Origin: Thermococcus sp.
GTDB lineage: Archaea; Methanobacteriota_B; Thermococci; Thermococcales; Thermococcaceae
Assembly (NCBI GenBank): GCA_015523195.1
Contig: WAKU01000106.1
Coordinates: forward strand, 1-37,467
Direction of reading: 5' to 3'
DNA length: 37,467 nt
Shown: piece after piece, positions 1-8,894 of the stretch
Layout: the number at the start of each line of letters is the position of its first letter
How positions within the stretch are numbered: the first letter of the stretch is position 1
Translations under genes and position numbers: made by a program
The notes under the pieces: model-generated
What the model was told of the DNA's origin: nothing
Databases searched by the model: none
Seen by the model: the letters and a program-made list of their open reading frames with translations, nothing else

Positions 1-2217
1 CGGGTGGGTCTCGTCGTAGAGCTTGAAGACGCGCTCGTTGTCCCTGTCGATGGCGAGGGTGTACTGGGTGAGGTCGTTGGTGCCGAAGCTTATGAAGTCG
101 AGGCCCTCCTTTATGAGCTCCTCGATGATTATCGCGCTCGCGGGGGTCTCGACCATGACGCCCCACTCGACGTCCTTGTGCGGGACGAGGCCGACTGAGA
201 GTGCTATCTCCTTGGCCTTCCTGACCTGCTCCGGGTGGCTGACGAGCGGGAGCATGACACCGAGGTTGTCGTATCCTTCATCAACGAGCTTCTTGATGGC
301 CTTGAACTCCGCCCTGAGGAGCTCCGGCTGGTCGAGGCCCCTTCTTATTCCGCGCCAGCCGAGCATCGGGTTCCTCTCGATAGGCTCGTCCTCTCCACCG
401 GGGAGCTCACGGAACTCGTTGGTTGGGGCGTCGAGGGTTCTGTACCAGACACGCCTTGGATAGAAGGCTTCTGCAACCTTCCTTATGCCGTTGGCGAGGA
501 CCTCAACGAGCTCCTCCTCCCTGCCCTCTTTGATGAACTTGACCGGGTGGGCGCCTATGCTGAGTATCATGTGCTCTGCCCTGAGGAGGCCTACGCCGTC
601 TGCACCGGTTGCAGCAGCGCGCTCCGCTATCTCCGGCATCGAGACGTTGACCTTGACCTCTGTGGCAGTTATGAGCGGGGCACCTGCAACCACAACCTGA
701 CCGGCGGCTGCTTTCTCTTCCTCCTCCTTCTTGACGAGGCTCTTGACTATGCCCTTATAGACGACACCCCTCGTTCCGTCAACGGTGACGAGCATGCCGT
801 CCTTGAGCTTCTTGGTTGCCTCTTTGGTTCCGACTACCGTCGGTATGCCGAGCTCCCTTCCAACTATGGCCGCGTGGCAGGTTCTTCCGCCCTCGTCGGT
901 AACTATCGCTGAAGCCCTCTTCATTGCCGGAACCATGTCGGGATTGGTCATCGTGGTTACGAGGACGTCCCCTTCCTTGACCTTGTCAATGTCGTTGACG
1001 TCGAGGACTATGACGACCTTACCGGCGCCAATTCCAGGTGAGGCACCGAGACCCTTGAGGATGACCTCCATCTCCTCGGTGACCTCCTCGGCCTCCTCGG
1101 TTCTGGTCTCCTTGAGGGTGGTTATCGGCCTGCTCTGGACGATGTAGAGTTTGCCGTCGTCGGCATCGTAAGCCCACTCAATGTCCTGCGGGTACTGGTA
1201 GTGCTCCTCTATCCTCGCGCCCATCTTAGCAACCTCGACAATCTGCTCGTCCGTCAGAGCCTGCTTCTCAACCCACTCCGGACCAAGGTAGTCGGCCACC
1301 TTGACGAGAACGGTCCCCTTGCCGGTCTCTGGATTGCGGACGTACATGACCTCCTTCTTTGCAATGTACTTCTCCTTGATCTTCCAGGTGCCCTTCTCGA
1401 CGATGTACTCGTCGGGGGTAACGGCGCCGCTGACTACAGCCTCACCGAGGCCCCAGGCGGCGTTGATCATGATCTCGTTCCTGTCGTTGGTGACGGGGTT
1501 TGCCGTGAACATGACGCCACTCGTCTTGCTGTTGACCATCTTCTGAACTACCGCCGATAGGTAGACCTTCCTGTGATCAAAGCCCTGCTTGGCCCTGTAG
1601 AATGTAGCGCGAGCGGTCCAGAGGCTGGCCCAGCACTTCCGAACGTTCTCAAGGAGGTCGTCATCGCCGTAAACGTCGAGGTATGTCTCCTGCTGGCCGG
1701 CGAAGCTTGCCTCGGGGAGGTCCTCTGCAGTGGCTGAGGAGCGGACGGCAACGTATATGAACTCGCCTTCCTCTGGCTTCTTGTTGAAGCGCTGGCAGAG
1801 TTTGTGGTACGCGTCGAGAACCTCGCTGGCTATCTCCTCTGGCATTGGCATGCTGTCTATGAGCTCCCTTATCAGGGCGGTGTTGTCGAGGAGCTCCCTG
1901 CTGTCGTCAACGTTAGTCCTGCTCACTATGTCCATTATCCAGTCCTGGAGGGTTCTCTCCTCCTCGGGGGCGTTTGCGAGTATTTCAGCGAGAACACCGG
2001 TCTCGGCCTTCTCTCCCAAGAGTTCCTTTATCTGTTCTTTGGAGACCTTAACGTTGTTGACGAAGTACTTGTACGCTTCCGCTGTAACGCAGAACCCGGG
2101 TGGAACCGGTATGCCGGCGTTTGTGAGTTCGCCGAGGTTGGCGCCCTTACCGCCGACGAGGGGAACGTCGCCCTTTCCGAGCTCCTCAAACCATCTTATA
2201 AACCTGTATTCACTCAT
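1..2217 (-). CDS. ppsA: Phosphoenolpyruvate synthase (C-terminus cut by window edge)
   Basis: Interconverts pyruvate + ATP and PEP + AMP + Pi; in Thermococcales it serves gluconeogenesis and possibly the last step of glycolysis. The minus frame is open from ATG 2217 to base 1 (739 codons); family members have about 790-820 residues, so roughly the last 50-80 are outside. The N-terminus begins MSEYRFIRWFEELGKGD and runs into VGGKGANLGEL, the pyruvate-phosphate dikinase nucleotide-binding domain. The swivelling phosphohistidine domain shows GGRTCHAAIVGRE with catalytic His near residue 448; the PEP-binding barrel follows. A GGAGGT SD lies at 2230-2225 and a TATA-like TTTTAAAT at 2275-2268. Transcribed divergently from the subtilase. 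Identification is secure; the missing end is only the window border. Confidence 0.96.
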   Translation of the reverse strand, partial: MSEYRFIRWFEELGKGDVPLVGGKGANLGELTNAGIPVPPGFCVTAEAYKYFVNNVKVSKEQIKELLGEKAETGVLAEILANAPEEERTLQDWIMDIVSRTNVDDSRELLDNTALIRELIDSMPMPEEIASEVLDAYHKLCQRFNKKPEEGEFIYVAVRSSATAEDLPEASFAGQQETYLDVYGDDDLLENVRKCWASLWTARATFYRAKQGFDHRKVYLSAVVQKMVNSKTSGVMFTANPVTNDRNEIMINAAWGLGEAVVSGAVTPDEYIVEKGTWKIKEKYIAKKEVMYVRNPETGKGTVLVKVADYLGPEWVEKQALTDEQIVEVAKMGARIEEHYQYPQDIEWAYDADDGKLYIVQSRPITTLKETRTEEAEEVTEEMEVILKGLGASPGIGAGKVVIVLDVNDIDKVKEGDVLVTTMTNPDMVPAMKRASAIVTDEGGRTCHAAIVGRELGIPTVVGTKEATKKLKDGMLVTVDGTRGVVYKGIVKSLVKKEEEEKAAAGQVVVAGAPLITATEVKVNVSMPEIAERAAATGADGVGLLRAEHMILSIGAHPVKFIKEGREEELVEVLANGIRKVAEAFYPRRVWYRTLDAPTNEFRELPGGEDEPIERNPMLGWRGIRRGLDQPELLRAEFKAIKKLVDEGYDNLGVMLPLVSHPEQVRKAKEIALSVGLVPHKDVEWGVMVETPASAIIIEELIKEGLDFISFGTNDLTQYTLAIDRDNERVFKLYDETHP

Positions 2218-2224
2218 GGCGCTT

Positions 2225-2280
2225 ACCTCCTCGAAAGTACTTACCGCTGGTGATATAAGCAAACCCTATTTAAAATTAAC
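2225..2280 (-). promoter_or_regulatory. Promoter and SD of ppsA
   Basis: On the minus strand an AT-rich box TTTTAAAT (2275-2268) lies about 25-30 bases before the expected transcription start, and GGAGGT (2230-2225) precedes ATG 2217. A TATCAC half-site lies at 2255-2250. It resembles one arm of the glycolytic TGR operator TATCAC-N5-GTGATA, but the second arm (GTAAGT) matches poorly. TATA and SD are visible; the operator is not supported. Confidence 0.6.
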
Positions 2281-2540
2281 TGAAAAGGCTGGGAAAAGGC
2301 CGTACCCGGGTCGGAGCCGTGGGCATAATGGCTTCAGGTTGAATCAATCCTAAAAGCTCTCCTTTCACTGCATAAATGTATCTAATTGGAGTTCTGTTTG
2401 ACATGGTTCCTCAATGGATTATCAGGGACGTTGGAGTATCTTTAAGTCCTATGGATTATTTTTGTATGGTGAAATAATAGTACGCTATTCTCTTGGAAAC
2501 CTTCAAAATCGATTTTTTTCGAGGAACAGCATTGGCACAA
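2281..2540. other. Intergenic region between ppsA and the subtilase gene
   Basis: About 260 bases without a convincing gene, noticeably more AT-rich toward the subtilase. It contains a weak inverted repeat AATAG-TACG-CTATT (2476-2489) and a 24-codon ATG ORF (2403-2477) with no good SD, which I do not call. It probably carries upstream regulatory DNA for one or both divergent genes. Confidence 0.5.
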
Positions 2541-2544
2541 TCGG

Positions 2545-2575
2545 AAAATTTAATAATCCCTTAGGTGTATACACC
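2545..2575 (+). promoter_or_regulatory. Subtilase promoter with 12-bp palindrome between TATA and start
   Basis: The TATA-like AAAATTTAATAAT occupies 2545-2557. The perfect palindrome GGTGTATACACC occupies 2564-2575, just downstream and just before the predicted transcription start (about 2578). This is where an archaeal repressor would block polymerase recruitment. The palindrome is read directly; its operator role is inferred. Confidence 0.6.
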
Positions 2576-2608
2576 ATTGCACATACCTGAATGGAGGTGT
2601 CTCAGATT

Positions 2609-5600
2609 ATGAACAAAAAAGCCCTCAGTGCCTTGGTTGTTTTGATTATGGCCCTGGCAGTAGTTCCAGTGACCGCAATGCCCAAGGTGAGCGCGTCCAA
2701 TACCTATAACCTGAGTCCGGCTTCGAGCCCCAAGATAATGCCCGTGAACAAGGAGATCAATCAGCTCCTCCAGAGCAACGAGAAAGAAGTGAGGCTCATC
2801 GTTGCGCCCACCAAGGACAGGGCAAACGAAGTGTTCAAGGCCCTCTCCAAGATAGGAAGGATCGACCCGATAAGCAAACCCCAGTATCAGTTCATAGTTG
2901 TCACCATACCGAAGGACAACCTTCAGAAGCTCAAGAACATAAAGGGCATACTCGCGATATGGAAGGACAGAACCGTCAAGCTCTCAAAGCCTGTCGTGGA
3001 GCCCAACCTTAAGCCGCCCCGGAAGCTCCCCCAGAGGTTCTCGGTGGCCCCGGACATGTTCCTGAGCATATACACCACCGGCGCTTACAGCGCCTGGAAC
3101 GAGTACGGAGCCCTCGGTAACAACGTAACCGTTGCGGTTCTCGACACCGGCGTTGACGTCGGGCATCCCTTCCTCCAGAGAACCCTCGACGGGAGGAAGA
3201 AGATCATAGACGTCTACGATGCGAGCGACGCTGGGATAGCCCAGCTCTACTACGGCACCAACGAGACCTACGACGGCTACATAACCGTCAACATGACCGT
3301 CCCGGTTTACTGGGGCATCTACGCTCCCTATTACGGCCACAAATATTTCACCAACTACACGATGGGCACTTACTATGTTGGCAACATAACCGGAAGCGAG
3401 TACTACCTCGGTCTCCTCCCCGAGAGGTACTTTGACCTGAACAACTTCAATGGGACCCCGAACGACCCCTATGGGCTCGGTTTGTTCGGAGACCTTAAGG
3501 ACGTCTACCCAGTTTTAGTGGTGAACGAGAGCGGGAATCTCGTTACGTACGTTGATTTCAACCTCGACAACAACTTCACCGACGACCAGCCGATGACACT
3601 CTACGACGAGACTGGTGACTACGTCCAGATACCGACCACAAAGGTTGACGTTGCTCTCGCGAGGGTCCACATCGGGGACATGAACAATACCGAGAACTAC
3701 CCCATACCGATCTACTACGGCCAGGGCGTTGGCTACGCGATGTTCATGTGGGACAGCTTTGGCCACGGGACCCACGTCAGCGGAACAATAGCCGGCGTTC
3801 CCCTCCCGAACGACCCGGTCTTCAACGGGACCTTCACCGGCGGGCACCCCGCTTATGGAATAGCCCCCAACGCCCAGTTAATGGAAGTAAAAGTACTTCC
3901 CGGGGAAGCCGGCTTCGGAAGGATAAGCTGGATCATCAACGGAATGTTCTACGCAGCACTCCACGGCGCGGACGTCATAAGCATGTCCCTTGGAGGCCTC
4001 GCAACCTACAACGATGGCCTTGAGGATCCCACCATCTTCTACGTCAACCTGATAACCGACTACTTCGGTGTCACCTTTGCAATCGCCGCCGGAAACGATG
4101 GTCCGACGACCAACACCGTCGGCTCACCCGGTGACAGCGACCTCGCGATAACGGTCGGCGCCTACCGCTCAAGCCTCCGCTGGCAGATCTTCTACGGCGT
4201 CAACGGTGTTGCCGACACCGTGACGAGCTTCTCAAGCAGGGGCCCGAGGATGGACGGCCTCCTCGAACCTGATGTTATCGCGCCCGGTGAGTTCATCTTC
4301 TCAAGCCTCCCGCTCTGGTACACGGTGCTCTACGGCGATCCCTACATGTACTACGGAATCTGGGACGGAACTTCGATGGCAACCCCGCACGTCAGCGGCG
4401 CCGCGGCGGTCATAATAAGCTACGCAAAGGCCCACGGCCTGAACTACAACCCGCTCATGATAAGGCGCGCACTTGAGATGAGCGCCCTCCCCGTCCAGGA
4501 GGCCACCCCCGTTGATCAGGGCTTCGGTCTCATACAGATCGACAAGGCCATAGAGGTCTTTAAGAACTTAAGCAACGAGACGACGACCTACATCTACGGC
4601 GGAACCACCTTCACCGGCTTCAGGGACGTCTTAGGCAAGAAGAAGATACCCCTCAGCCCTGCTTACGTCGAGTTCAACAGCTACTTCCACGGGGTCTTTG
4701 GACTGCCGTACCTCTACCGCGGAGTCTACATAAGGAACGAGTTCCCGGAGAGCGTCCCGCTCTACTTCTACCCGATGAACTACACCCAGATGAACGGCCT
4801 CTGGTACACGGACTCACCTAAGATGTATAGCATAAGCACCAGTGCAAGCTGGATTATACCGAGTAAGAACAATGTCTTGGCCGGAGGCAACGTCCTCGGA
4901 TCGTTCTCCATCCAGATAGACTACTCCAAGCTCAAGCCAGGCCACATCTACGTCGGCTTCGTCTACATAGACGACCCGGAGACGAGCTACATCGACGGCT
5001 TCATCCCCGTCATAGTTGACCTCCCGCTGAACTTCCACGGCGAGAACCACGCCTCCCTGAGCGACACCGCTCTTCCAGGCGTTGCCAAGCACTACTTCTT
5101 CCAGATTCCATCCGGAACCAAGGAGTTCCGCGTTACCCTCAAGGTTCCGCGCGACATCAACGGAACCGCCATGGGCAGAACCACCCTCATGATAGCCAAG
5201 CCCGACGGCGAGGTTGTTGCCGCTTACGTGCCCGGCTACTGGTTCGTCGGCCCCGCTACCCCTGAGTACACCTGGGTCATCAAGGATCCCGAGCCCGGAA
5301 CCTGGGAGATAACGGCCTATACAAGCACCTTTACAGAGGCATTTACCGGTTACAACGAGTCCCACTACAGCATAAGCGCCCAGATCTCATCGGTTACGAT
5401 CTCCCCGCAGAGGATCCACATTGACAGGTCTTCACCGGGAACGATACACACCCTCATCAACATCAAGAACAACAACTACCAGAGCATAATGGGCAAGGTC
5501 TACGGCCTTGGGCTTGGCAGCCTTGACAAGGTCTACGCCATGGAGAGGAACGTCAGCCAGGACTCCTGGGATGTCATCGGAGTGATACACATAACGGACA

Positions 5601-6610
5601 AGGACTACTACATGAAGGTCGGCATAACCAACCCAGAGGATCCGAACGCCGATCTTGATCTCTACGTGTTCTACTTCCCGACCTACCAGGACCTCATCAA
5701 CTTCCTCAACGGAAAGAGCGCCCACTACAGGGTTTACACTAACCAGATCGGACCGACCGCCTATGAGTCCTTCGAGAAGTTCATGCCGGATCAGGGCTAC
5801 TACCTCATAGCGGTCTACGGCTACGACACGGTTGGCTACAACCCGATCAGCTACCTCTTCTACTACCAGATCCTGAGGGACAACGGAGACGTGATGGTGG
5901 CCCCGAGCAGCGTCCTCCTGCCGCGGAACCAGGTGTCCTCGACCTACCTCAACATCAAAGCCTACGGCAGCGGAACCTACCTCGGTGTCGTCGCCGTCAA
6001 GGACGAGGCAACGGGCCAGATTCTCGACTACTCGCCGATAATAGTCCAGATCGGCCTGCCGAAGATGATCGTCTACGCCATGCCGGAGGGACCCATAACC
6101 ATCGGCCAGCCCGTCAAGATAGAGGTAATTGCTTTCGACGCCCAGAGCATGAAGCCGGTCAGCGGTGAGACGAAGGTCGTGGTTAACGGCAACGTACTTT
6201 ACACCGACGATGGAATCGTTGAGTTCTACTACACTCCAAAGAGCCTCGGCGACGTCCTAAGGATAAGTGTCATGAACAACGACTACCAGGACACCCAGAG
6301 GACATACACCCTCTCAGACCTCGACCACATGGTTGAGTACAACTACTACCTCCAGCTCTACCAGGCCGCCCTCTCCCACTACTACTCCGTCATGCAGGAG
6401 GCCCAGCAGGCCCTCCCGAGCGTTTACTTCACCATCCTGAGCAAGGTCACAGGCCTCTACACGAGCAAGGCGCACGAGTACTACGAGAAGGCTGAGGACC
6501 TGTCCTCCACGAACATCCAGAGGGCCACGTACTACATGAAGAAGGCTTACCTGCTCCAGAAGAGGGCGAACACCATAGTAGAGGTGTTCCTTGAGAAGTT
6601 CTCTGAGTGA
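2609..6610 (+). CDS. Secreted pyrolysin-like subtilisin family serine protease (S8)
   Basis: A large extracellular subtilase of 1333 residues, close in size and layout to Pyrococcus pyrolysin, probably used to degrade external protein for peptide fermentation. I chose ATG 2609 over 2591 because GGAGGTG (2596-2602) sits at SD distance. The N-terminus KKALSALVVLIMALAVVPV is a signal peptide, followed by a propeptide. Triad in order: Asp179 in LDTGVDVGHP, His386 in GHGTHVSG, Ser589 in GTSMATPHVSG, with oxyanion Asn in AIAAGNDGP. The roughly 200-residue stretch between Asp and His is a large insertion typical of pyrolysins. A long C-terminal part (about 670-1240) is beta-rich, and the last ~90 residues look helical (Tyr/Ala/Lys-rich). 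There is no transmembrane anchor, so it is probably released or S-layer associated. Many N-x-S/T sequons fit glycosylation. Confidence 0.95.
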   Translation: MNKKALSALVVLIMALAVVPVTAMPKVSASNTYNLSPASSPKIMPVNKEINQLLQSNEKEVRLIVAPTKDRANEVFKALSKIGRIDPISKPQYQFIVVTIPKDNLQKLKNIKGILAIWKDRTVKLSKPVVEPNLKPPRKLPQRFSVAPDMFLSIYTTGAYSAWNEYGALGNNVTVAVLDTGVDVGHPFLQRTLDGRKKIIDVYDASDAGIAQLYYGTNETYDGYITVNMTVPVYWGIYAPYYGHKYFTNYTMGTYYVGNITGSEYYLGLLPERYFDLNNFNGTPNDPYGLGLFGDLKDVYPVLVVNESGNLVTYVDFNLDNNFTDDQPMTLYDETGDYVQIPTTKVDVALARVHIGDMNNTENYPIPIYYGQGVGYAMFMWDSFGHGTHVSGTIAGVPLPNDPVFNGTFTGGHPAYGIAPNAQLMEVKVLPGEAGFGRISWIINGMFYAALHGADVISMSLGGLATYNDGLEDPTIFYVNLITDYFGVTFAIAAGNDGPTTNTVGSPGDSDLAITVGAYRSSLRWQIFYGVNGVADTVTSFSSRGPRMDGLLEPDVIAPGEFIFSSLPLWYTVLYGDPYMYYGIWDGTSMATPHVSGAAAVIISYAKAHGLNYNPLMIRRALEMSALPVQEATPVDQGFGLIQIDKAIEVFKNLSNETTTYIYGGTTFTGFRDVLGKKKIPLSPAYVEFNSYFHGVFGLPYLYRGVYIRNEFPESVPLYFYPMNYTQMNGLWYTDSPKMYSISTSASWIIPSKNNVLAGGNVLGSFSIQIDYSKLKPGHIYVGFVYIDDPETSYIDGFIPVIVDLPLNFHGENHASLSDTALPGVAKHYFFQIPSGTKEFRVTLKVPRDINGTAMGRTTLMIAKPDGEVVAAYVPGYWFVGPATPEYTWVIKDPEPGTWEITAYTSTFTEAFTGYNESHYSISAQISSVTISPQRIHIDRSSPGTIHTLINIKNNNYQSIMGKVYGLGLGSLDKVYAMERNVSQDSWDVIGVIHITDKDYYMKVGITNPEDPNADLDLYVFYFPTYQDLINFLNGKSAHYRVYTNQIGPTAYESFEKFMPDQGYYLIAVYGYDTVGYNPISYLFYYQILRDNGDVMVAPSSVLLPRNQVSSTYLNIKAYGSGTYLGVVAVKDEATGQILDYSPIIVQIGLPKMIVYAMPEGPITIGQPVKIEVIAFDAQSMKPVSGETKVVVNGNVLYTDDGIVEFYYTPKSLGDVLRISVMNNDYQDTQRTYTLSDLDHMVEYNYYLQLYQAALSHYYSVMQEAQQALPSVYFTILSKVTGLYTSKAHEYYEKAEDLSSTNIQRATYYMKKAYLLQKRANTIVEVFLEKFSE

Positions 6611-6618
6611 ACCCTTCC

Positions 6619-6632
6619 TTCTTTTTTGTTTT
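6619..6632 (+). terminator. Oligo-T terminator after the subtilase
   Basis: The run TTCTTTTTTGTTTT begins nine bases after the TGA stop, matching the oligo-T intrinsic terminators of Thermococcales. No stem-loop is needed. It lies between convergent genes. Confidence 0.6.
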
Positions 6633-6642
6633 CCCGAAACTT

Positions 6643-7224
6643 TTAAAATGAAATCTTGACCCTCTTAGCGAGGCCCCTTGCGACGAGTATCTTACCTATC
6701 TTCTCCGGCAGGACCGAGAGGTCTCCGGCCCTGAAGGGCCCGTATTCGTTGAATTCCTCGTCTATAACAGCTGGAACATCCTCCTCGATAATGTAAGCTT
6801 CTCTCACCGGGGTTTTCGTTTCTCTGACCATCTCTCCCTCGCGTTTTAGTGGCGATGGTTCTGAAGGAACCTCCGTCTCCAAGTTATCCAGCCCCTTCCC
6901 CTCAACGAAGGAGTTCAGTATCACGAAGAGCTTCCTCTCCGGCCCGATGAGTTCCCCTTGACTGGCCGGGCCGCTGAAAACCATGTCAACCAGCTTGTGG
7001 AGCCTGGCCCGGAGCATCTCCCTAACCAGCCACTCCGCTATTCTAAGCTGCTCGGTGTAAAGGCGCTCCTCTACCTCCTCCCCCCTCTCCCTTGAGGCCT
7101 CCGCACTGAGTTTGAGGGCCTTTAGGAAGCTACTTAGGTCTTCATAGAACGAGGCGTCGACGTCCGCAAGCTCAGCTCGGGAAAGCTCCGCTTCAAGCAT
7201 CTCCCTGAGCTTTACGATGTCCAT
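6643..7224 (-). CDS. gins51: GINS complex subunit Gins51 (Gins15)
   Basis: Subunit of the archaeal GINS tetramer, which joins MCM helicase and GAN nuclease in the replisome. The 193-residue protein has an N-terminal helical A domain (about 1-95), a low-complexity linker (about 105-140) and a C-terminal small beta B domain with DVPAVIDEEFNEYGPFRAGD and LPEKIGKILVARGLAKRV. The A-then-B order marks Gins51; Gins23 has the reverse. ATG 7224 is preceded by GGTGGTTGGG; a GTG at 7257 overlapping the pcn stop is possible but adds an atypical leader. Last gene of the tfs-ORF-pcn-gins51 cluster. The pcn/gins51 neighbourhood is also found in Pyrococcus and T. kodakarensis. Confidence 0.9.
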   Translation of the reverse strand: MDIVKLREMLEAELSRAELADVDASFYEDLSSFLKALKLSAEASRERGEEVEERLYTEQLRIAEWLVREMLRARLHKLVDMVFSGPASQGELIGPERKLFVILNSFVEGKGLDNLETEVPSEPSPLKREGEMVRETKTPVREAYIIEEDVPAVIDEEFNEYGPFRAGDLSVLPEKIGKILVARGLAKRVKISF

Positions 7225-7253
7225 CCCAACCACCCAAAAAGGGAAAAGGGGGG

Positions 7254-8003
7254 TCACTCCTCAACGCGGGGAGCGAGTAGGAACACCAGCCTGCCCTCGT
7301 CCCTTATGTAGTACTCCATCTGGAGAGGCATTTCGTTGCCGAAGCGGACCGTTACCTCGTCGGCCTTACCGATGCCTTTGACCATGTCCGCGAGGTAGCT
7401 GATGCCGTACGCGCTCTTGGTCTCCTCCTCAACCTCGAGGTCAAGGAGTCCCTCGTCCTCTAAGGTGAGCTTTATCTCAACCTCGTTAGTCTCCCCCTCC
7501 GCCCTCATGGTGAACTCGCCTTCCTTCGCTATGAACTTCAGTGCATCGCTGACGAGGGAGGCGTCTTTGATGGCCTCCTTTAGAACCTCACCGAGGAGAA
7601 CCACTTTGGCTGTGAACGGGAGTTCGGGGAGATCAAGTTCGAGCTCCTCGACGTCTATCAGCGGAAGCCGGAAGGTTCTCTTCGCGGTCCCCTCGAAGGT
7701 TATTTCGAGGAAGTTTTCCTCGCCCTTCTTCAGGATTAGGGTGTCCTTGCCCTTGCCCCTTTTGAGTATCTTCTTGAAGTGATCCATGTTGATTCCGATG
7801 GTCTCGGCTTCCTCAACATCGTACTTTGAGAACACGGTCTCGGGGAGGTTCAGGTCGATGAGCACGACCCTGCTCGGGTCCATTGCCCTCATTGATATCC
7901 CTTCCTCCGTCACCTTAAACGCGGCCTCGTCAATGAGGTTGCTCGCGGTCGCTATCAGGTCTGCAAACTCCTTCGCCCCGTCAAAAACGATCTCAAACGG
8001 CAT
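7254..8003 (-). CDS. pcn: DNA polymerase sliding clamp PCNA
   Basis: Homotrimeric sliding clamp that tethers PolB, PolD, FEN1, ligase and RFC partners to DNA. The 249 residues match the family length exactly: an N-terminal half beginning MPFEIVFDGAKEFADLIATA with AMDPSRVVLIDLNLP, an interdomain connecting loop region around residues 115-130, and a C-terminal tail LVFLLAPRVEE. The start is ATG 8003, with GGGGGT upstream and the preceding small ORF stopping only two bases before it. Co-transcribed with tfs and gins51. Thermococcus kodakarensis has two PCNA genes; the gins51 neighbour suggests this is the PCNA1 type, though only one is visible here. Confidence 0.97.
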   Translation of the reverse strand: MPFEIVFDGAKEFADLIATASNLIDEAAFKVTEEGISMRAMDPSRVVLIDLNLPETVFSKYDVEEAETIGINMDHFKKILKRGKGKDTLILKKGEENFLEITFEGTAKRTFRLPLIDVEELELDLPELPFTAKVVLLGEVLKEAIKDASLVSDALKFIAKEGEFTMRAEGETNEVEIKLTLEDEGLLDLEVEEETKSAYGISYLADMVKGIGKADEVTVRFGNEMPLQMEYYIRDEGRLVFLLAPRVEE

Positions 8004-8005
8004 TT

Positions 8006-8173
8006 TTATACCCCCTTCTCAAGTATTTCAAGTGCAAGCCTAACCCTCTCTTTTCCGCGGAATAAATAAGCTTTTCCGTTGTCAACATCCGGAAGCCTCA
8101 GGTACGCCTCATCAAGCTCCTTCAGAGCCTTTTGGAGCAGTTTTTCAGCGGTCTTAAGGGCCATATCGTTCAC
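8006..8173 (-). CDS. Small conserved-looking protein of unknown function (55 aa) between tfs and pcn
   Basis: I do not recognise a family. The start is chosen as GTG 8173: it forms a GTGA overlap with the tfs stop and has GGAGGT (8186-8181) seven bases upstream; an internal ATG at 8164 would leave the SD about 16 bases away. The protein is predicted almost wholly helical (ALKTAEKLLQKALKELDEAYL, then KERVRLALEILEKG), acidic/basic mixed, soluble, without cysteines. Tight coupling on both sides (overlap with tfs, two-base gap to pcn) suggests a real gene; a role with RNA polymerase or the clamp is only a guess from context. Confidence 0.7.
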   Translation of the reverse strand: MNDMALKTAEKLLQKALKELDEAYLRLPDVDNGKAYLFRGKERVRLALEILEKGV

Positions 8174-8511
8174 TCGTATGACCTCCAGACGTAGCCGCAC
8201 TTTTTGCACTTGTAGAATATGGTGCTTGGCTCATCGCCGGCCCTCGTCTGAACCTCCCACCAGTAGGCTTCGACGACCTCGCCGCACTTGGGGCAGTAAA
8301 CCCTTGTGGTTGGCAGGGTTTCCACCTCCTGATCGACGATAACGACGCCCTCGTCAGGTCTGTGCTCTACCTTCTGGGTTATCCTCGTCTTCTTTTTGTC
8401 TTCATCGGTTATGGGCTCCTCGTAACCGCAGTTGGGACATACCCAAACGCCCCTTTTCCTGTCGGGACGCATGAGAGTGCCGCATTTGGGACAGAACTTT
8501 AATCCCGCCAT
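8170..8511 (-). CDS. tfs: Transcription elongation factor TFS (RNA polymerase cleavage factor)
   Basis: Archaeal TFIIS/RPB9-like factor that rescues backtracked RNA polymerase by stimulating transcript cleavage. The 113 residues hold an N-terminal zinc ribbon (CPKC at 7-10, CPNC at 25-28) and a C-terminal TFIIS ribbon (CPKCGEVV, then CKKCGYVW). The acidic hairpin is intact: RAGDEPSTIFYKC carries the adjacent Asp-Glu pair that enters the active site, so this should be an active cleavage factor and not an inactive paralogue. ATG 8511 follows GGAGGTGA at ideal distance; a TATA-like run (about 8549-8560, minus strand) lies upstream. First gene of the operon with pcn and gins51. Confidence 0.95.
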   Translation of the reverse strand: MAGLKFCPKCGTLMRPDRKRGVWVCPNCGYEEPITDEDKKKTRITQKVEHRPDEGVVIVDQEVETLPTTRVYCPKCGEVVEAYWWEVQTRAGDEPSTIFYKCKKCGYVWRSYE

Positions 8512-8627
8512 CGTCTCACCTCCAGCCGATGGATGGGTATGGGGTAAGGGAATAAAAATGTTTGCGAGTGCCCCCGACAACGGCGAGGTTTTTAAGAGAT
8601 GGGGGCAACTGAGAACGGTGGTTCAAG

Positions 8628-8867
8628 ATGGTGGAGGATGTGTTCGAACTCGCCAAGAGGTACCACACCGAGCTCAAGGTTGAGGAGCCGAGCCTTGCAA
8701 CCCTCGCGGCGGAGCTCTTTGGGGATTTGGGGCTCAAGGCAAAGGAGTTCTTAGAGAAGGAAGGATACACACTTGCCGGGGCGAAGTTCATAGACTACGA
8801 CAAGAGCCTCGTGCTCAGCGTCATGAAGGGGGAGAACACTTACGACATCATCCTGAGGAAGACCTGA
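8628..8867 (+). CDS. Small uncharacterised protein (79 aa)
   Basis: No family recognised. A soluble alpha/beta-looking protein of 79 residues without cysteines: an N-terminal helix with ELAKRYHTELKVEEPS, a helical middle (LATLAAELFGDLGLKAKEF) and a beta-like C-terminus (GAKFIDYDKSLVLSVMKG, TYDIILRKT). ATG 8628 has GGTGG about six bases upstream and a TATA-like TTTTTAAGAG at 8588-8597, so it starts a transcription unit divergent from tfs. The next gene begins 27 bases after its stop (or directly at it if a GTG start is used), implying co-transcription with the flavoprotein disulfide reductase. No evidence of function beyond that link. Confidence 0.75.
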   Translation: MVEDVFELAKRYHTELKVEEPSLATLAAELFGDLGLKAKEFLEKEGYTLAGAKFIDYDKSLVLSVMKGENTYDIILRKT

Positions 8868-8894
8868 GTGAGCAATTCTGGGGTTGTGATGGGG

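Noticed and set aside
15-912. Long plus-strand open frames across the first 2 kb
   Set aside because: They are antisense shadows of the PEP synthase gene, whose minus frame shows the full motif set.
2239-2255. Possible TGR glycolytic operator TATCAC-N5-GTGATA before ppsA
   Set aside because: Only the first half-site is good; the second is GTAAGT with three of six matches, and it lies downstream of the TATA, unlike gluconeogenic targets.
2403-2477. 24-codon ATG ORF between ppsA and the subtilase
   Set aside because: No credible SD, no recognisable sequence, too short to separate from chance.
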